Source of the DNA: Bacteroidaceae bacterium
Lineage (GTDB): Bacteria; Bacteroidota; Bacteroidia; Bacteroidales; Barnesiellaceae_A
Assembly (NCBI GenBank): GCA_017561285.1
Contig: JAFZDG010000172.1
Span: 1-7,526 of the forward strand
Direction of reading: 5' to 3'
DNA: 7,526 nt
A program made the position numbers and the translations under genes. Below the pieces are notes generated by a model that saw nothing but the letters and a program-made list of their open reading frames with translations, did not search any database and was not told the origin of the DNA. Below, piece after piece: positions 5,377 through 7,526 of this stretch (its first letter is position 1; every line of letters begins with the position of its first letter).

Positions 5377-5799
5377 ATGAAAACAGTGAGAAGCTACAAC
5401 AATCTATTCGATGCCCTTTATGGAATGTTAGATAACGAAGCGTGGATGTCGCACTCAACCGGCGGTGCTATTCCGGCCATCAATATTACCGATAGCGAGC
5501 AACAATATGAACTCGAATTTGCAGTACCGGGTATGACCAAAGAGGATTTCACCATACAAATAGACACCAACGACAACCTCGTAGTATCTACCGAAAAGAA
5601 GACACAACCTACCAGCGAAAAACGCTATTTGCGCCAAGGATTTCGCCCGGCGGCATTCCGTCAGAGCATCATTCTGCCCGATGACGTAAATCGCGAAGAA
5701 ATAAACGCCCGCGTTGAGAACGGCATACTCTGCATAGTACTGCCCAAGCTCACACCCGAGGTAGTAAAACCCCAAATACGCAATATAGGCATTGCCTGA
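5377..5799 (+). CDS. hsp20: Small heat shock protein, Hsp20/alpha-crystallin family
   Basis: Small heat shock proteins are ATP-independent cytoplasmic chaperones that form oligomers and hold unfolding proteins for refolding by DnaK and ClpB. The 140-residue length is typical. Residues 1-30 are the variable N-terminal arm. The alpha-crystallin domain covers about 33-125: PAINITDSEQQYELEFAVPGM in pieces at 33-53, the R/G/F-rich strand RYLRQGFRPAAF (83-94), and the signature ARVENGILCIVLPK (111-124), with NGIL at 115-118. The C-terminal IXI motif needed for oligomer assembly is present as IGI (137-139). The gene stands alone between the divergent cstA and the downstream pfp, which has its own promoter. 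The start is set by an AGGAG sequence 8 bases upstream. The long upstream region with repeated boxes suggests strong inducible control. Confidence 0.95.
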   Translation: MKTVRSYNNLFDALYGMLDNEAWMSHSTGGAIPAINITDSEQQYELEFAVPGMTKEDFTIQIDTNDNLVVSTEKKTQPTSEKRYLRQGFRPAAFRQSIILPDDVNREEINARVENGILCIVLPKLTPEVVKPQIRNIGIA

Positions 5800-5900
5800 C
5801 AGCCATAGAGTAGCAACGACAACACATCCTGCCACTCACACAAAGACATAAGTTTGTATTCTATTTAATTTAGTTTGGTTTGTTTGTATTTTTCAGCAAA

Positions 5901-5933
5901 GAGGGCGACCACTCGCGATGAGTAGTCGCCCTC
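5901..5933. other. Strong hairpin downstream of hsp20, no U-tract
   Basis: GAGGGCGAC (5901-5909) pairs perfectly with GTCGCCCTC (5925-5933); after one C/A mismatch, ACTC (5911-5914) pairs with GAGT (5920-5923) around the 5-base loop GCGAT. On the plus strand it is followed by ACCTATCTC, not a T-run, and on the minus strand only by TTTGC. It is the most stable structure seen in the window. Likely roles are transcription stop or protection of the hsp20 mRNA 3' end, about 100 bases after the stop codon. Confidence 0.6.
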
Positions 5934-5957
5934 ACCTATCTCACCCAGATTATAGAT

Positions 5958-5983
5958 TGCAACAAAGTTGCATAACAATTGTT
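5958..5983. promoter_or_regulatory. Two adjacent palindromes upstream of pfp
   Basis: TGCAAC-AAA-GTTGCA (5958-5972) and AACAATTGTT (5974-5983) are both perfect inverted repeats, one base apart. They end about 20 bases before the -33 region of the pfp promoter, a usual place for an operator or activator site. The regulator is unknown. Confidence 0.45.
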
Positions 5984-6002
5984 CAATTTTAGCACCTTTT
6001 GT

Positions 6003-6034
6003 ATTGCGATAGCCACTATTTTTGACTATCTTTG
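6003..6034 (+). promoter_or_regulatory. Promoter of pfp
   Basis: ATTG (6003-6006, one base off TTTG), a 20-base spacer and TATCTTTG (6027-6034) fit the Bacteroidetes promoter pattern. Transcription would start near 6041, leaving a leader of about 36 bases. Confidence 0.65.
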
Positions 6035-6076
6035 CGACTTCAAAGAGTATTAATTTTAAGATTAAGGTTCATTTTA

Positions 6077-7526
6077 ATGAAAAAGAGTGCATTACAAATT
6101 GCTCGAGCAACCTATTGTCCCAAGTTGCCCGAAGCAATCAAAGCAGGAGTTCGCTGCTTAGAAGGTGCAGCAACACAATCGGTTGCCGATCAAGAAGAGA
6201 TTTCAAAACTATTTCCCCATACATATGCTATGCCCGTACTTCGCTTCGAGAAGAGCGAAGAGGTAAAAAACTATCCTGCCATCAACGTTGGTGTTATCCT
6301 CTCGGGTGGTCAAGCACCCGGTGGTCACAACGTCATCTCGGGCCTTTTCGATGGATTGAAAAAGATGAACAGCGAGAGCCGTTTGTTTGGTTTCTTGTTG
6401 GGTCCTGCCGGCCTCATCAACCATCAATACAAAGAGCTTACTGCCGACATCATCGATGAGTATCGCAACACAGGTGGTTTCGATATCATTGGATCAGGCC
6501 GTACCAAATTGGAGACCAAAGAGCAGTTTGACAGCGGATTGGAGATACTGCGCGCACTCGACATCAAAGCTCTTGTTATCATTGGTGGTGACGACTCAAA
6601 CACCAATGCGTGCGTACTTGCCGAGTACTATAAGAAGATAAATGCCGGCGTACAAGTCATTGGCTGCCCCAAAACCATCGATGGTGACTTGAAAAACGAA
6701 ATGATCGAGACTTCATTTGGTTTCGACACAGCATGCAAGGTATATGGAGAGATGATTGGCAACATCCAACGCGACTGCAACTCGGCCCAAAAATATTGGC
6801 ACTTCATCAAGTTGATGGGCCGTTCGGCTTCGCACATTGCCCTTGAGTGTGCCTTGCAAACACAACCCAACATCTGCCTCATCTCGGAAGAGGTAGAGCA
6901 AAAACAACTCACACTCGACAACATCGTTACCTACATTGCCGACATCGTGGCCAAGCGTGCCGCCAACGGTCAAAATTACGGTGTAGCACTCATCCCCGAG
7001 GGCATCATCGAGTTTATCCCCGCTATGAAGAACCTCATCAGCGAGTTGAACGATTTCTTGGCACACCACGCTGCCGAGTTCTCTCGTGTACCTCGCAATG
7101 AGCAAATCAAATATATCATCGACCACATCTCGCCCGAGAATGCTGCCATCTATGCCAGCCTTCCTGAGCGTGTAGCTCGCCAGCTCACACTCGACCGCGA
7201 CCCTCATGGCAACGTGCAAGTATCGCTCATCGAGACCGAAAAATTGCTTGGCGAAATGGTAGGTCGCAAGCTTGCTCAAATGAAAGAAGCCGGCAAGTAC
7301 AACGGTAAGTTCTCTACCCAATACCACTTCTTTGGTTACGAAGGTCGTTGCGCCACTCCCTCTAACTTCGATGCCGACTACTGCTACTCACTCGGTTACA
7401 CAGCAGCATTGCTCATTGGTGAGGGCAAGACCGGCTATATGTCGAGTGTTCGCAATACTACCCGCCCCGCAGCCGAGTGGATTGCCGGTGGCGTTCCCGT
7501 AACGATGATGATGAATATGGAGCGTC
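6077..7526 (+). CDS. pfp: Pyrophosphate--fructose 6-phosphate 1-phosphotransferase, long form (3' end cut by window)
   Basis: PFP reversibly phosphorylates fructose 6-phosphate to fructose 1,6-bisphosphate with pyrophosphate in place of ATP, so it can serve both glycolysis and gluconeogenesis in the cytoplasm. The first 483 codons are visible and open to the right edge; the long (plant-beta-like) family is about 550 residues, so roughly 65 are missing. Family motifs: SGGQAPGGHN (76-85), GGDDSNT (170-176), where Asp at 173 replaces the Gly of ATP-dependent enzymes and marks PPi use, PKTIDGD (198-204) with the PPi-binding Lys and catalytic Asp, MGRSASH (247-253), IPEG (306-309) and GYEGR (420-424). 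The ATG at 6077 gives the usual N-terminus and follows its promoter closely; only a weak AAGG precedes it. The codon use (CTC, GCC, ATC, AAC) is richer in C than in neighbouring genes, as expected for a highly expressed metabolic gene. Confidence 0.96.
   Translation, partial: MKKSALQIARATYCPKLPEAIKAGVRCLEGAATQSVADQEEISKLFPHTYAMPVLRFEKSEEVKNYPAINVGVILSGGQAPGGHNVISGLFDGLKKMNSESRLFGFLLGPAGLINHQYKELTADIIDEYRNTGGFDIIGSGRTKLETKEQFDSGLEILRALDIKALVIIGGDDSNTNACVLAEYYKKINAGVQVIGCPKTIDGDLKNEMIETSFGFDTACKVYGEMIGNIQRDCNSAQKYWHFIKLMGRSASHIALECALQTQPNICLISEEVEQKQLTLDNIVTYIADIVAKRAANGQNYGVALIPEGIIEFIPAMKNLISELNDFLAHHAAEFSRVPRNEQIKYIIDHISPENAAIYASLPERVARQLTLDRDPHGNVQVSLIETEKLLGEMVGRKLAQMKEAGKYNGKFSTQYHFFGYEGRCATPSNFDADYCYSLGYTAALLIGEGKTGYMSSVRNTTRPAAEWIAGGVPVTMMMNMER

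Noticed and set aside
5840..5857. ACAAA-N8-TTTGT as an hsp20 terminator
   Set aside because: Only five AT-rich pairs and an interrupted T tail; too weak to call.
6022..6459. Plus-strand ORF of 145 codons over the start of pfp
   Set aside because: It is out of frame with pfp, which has clear conserved motifs from residue 76 on; the ORF product resembles nothing.
6713..7327. Minus-strand ORF of 204 codons inside pfp
   Set aside because: It is the antisense shadow of a C-rich coding gene with strong codon bias; no start signal or family resemblance.
1..7526. CRISPR array, tRNA, rRNA, insertion sequence or defence system
   Set aside because: No regularly spaced repeats, no cloverleaf or rRNA signatures, and no transposase, nuclease or effector genes are visible on either strand.

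Overview
The window looks like chromosome of a member of the order Bacteroidales (Bacteroidota). Several intergenic regions carry the Bacteroidetes primary promoter pattern (TTTG, about 19-21 bases, TAnnTTTG), most starts lack a Shine-Dalgarno sequence, and the gene set (mltG, DUF1294, PHP phosphatase, short-form cstA, small heat shock protein, long-form PPi-dependent phosphofructokinase) is typical of gut or oral Bacteroidales. No genus can be fixed from this alone.

Layout. Bases 1-561 hold no convincing protein gene. They contain a near-ideal promoter (251-281) and, about 190 bases on, a perfect-stem intrinsic terminator (443-476) on the same strand. Together these outline a probable stand-alone small RNA. 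Bases 562-1074 (minus) encode a small, very AT-rich, secreted protein of unknown function with its own terminator (504-534), convergent with the RNA unit. A short repeat-bearing gap and a perfect promoter (1256-1287) lead into mltG (1363-2394, plus), the endolytic murein transglycosylase.

From 2395 to 5008 a minus-strand operon reads cstA > PHP phosphatase > DUF1294 protein, with gaps of 13 and 3 bases. Its last stop codon touches the mltG stop codon with no base between them. The 368-base divergent gap 5009-5376 serves cstA on the minus strand and a small heat shock protein (5377-5799) on the plus strand. On the hsp20 side it carries a cluster of ATTTTG(A/T)CA boxes, a palindrome, and two competing promoter candidates. 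After hsp20 comes a strong hairpin without a U-tract (5901-5933), two adjacent palindromes (5958-5983), and the promoter and start of pfp (6077 onward), which runs off the right edge after 483 codons.

Functionally the conserved genes cover cell-wall synthesis (mltG), uptake of pyruvate or peptides during carbon limitation (cstA), protein quality control (hsp20) and reversible PPi-dependent glycolysis (pfp). Nothing shows that they form one pathway. The accessory part is the first 1.1 kb. No clear new multi-gene system is present. The most interesting candidates are the small RNA unit at 288-476 and the regulatory architecture upstream of hsp20.
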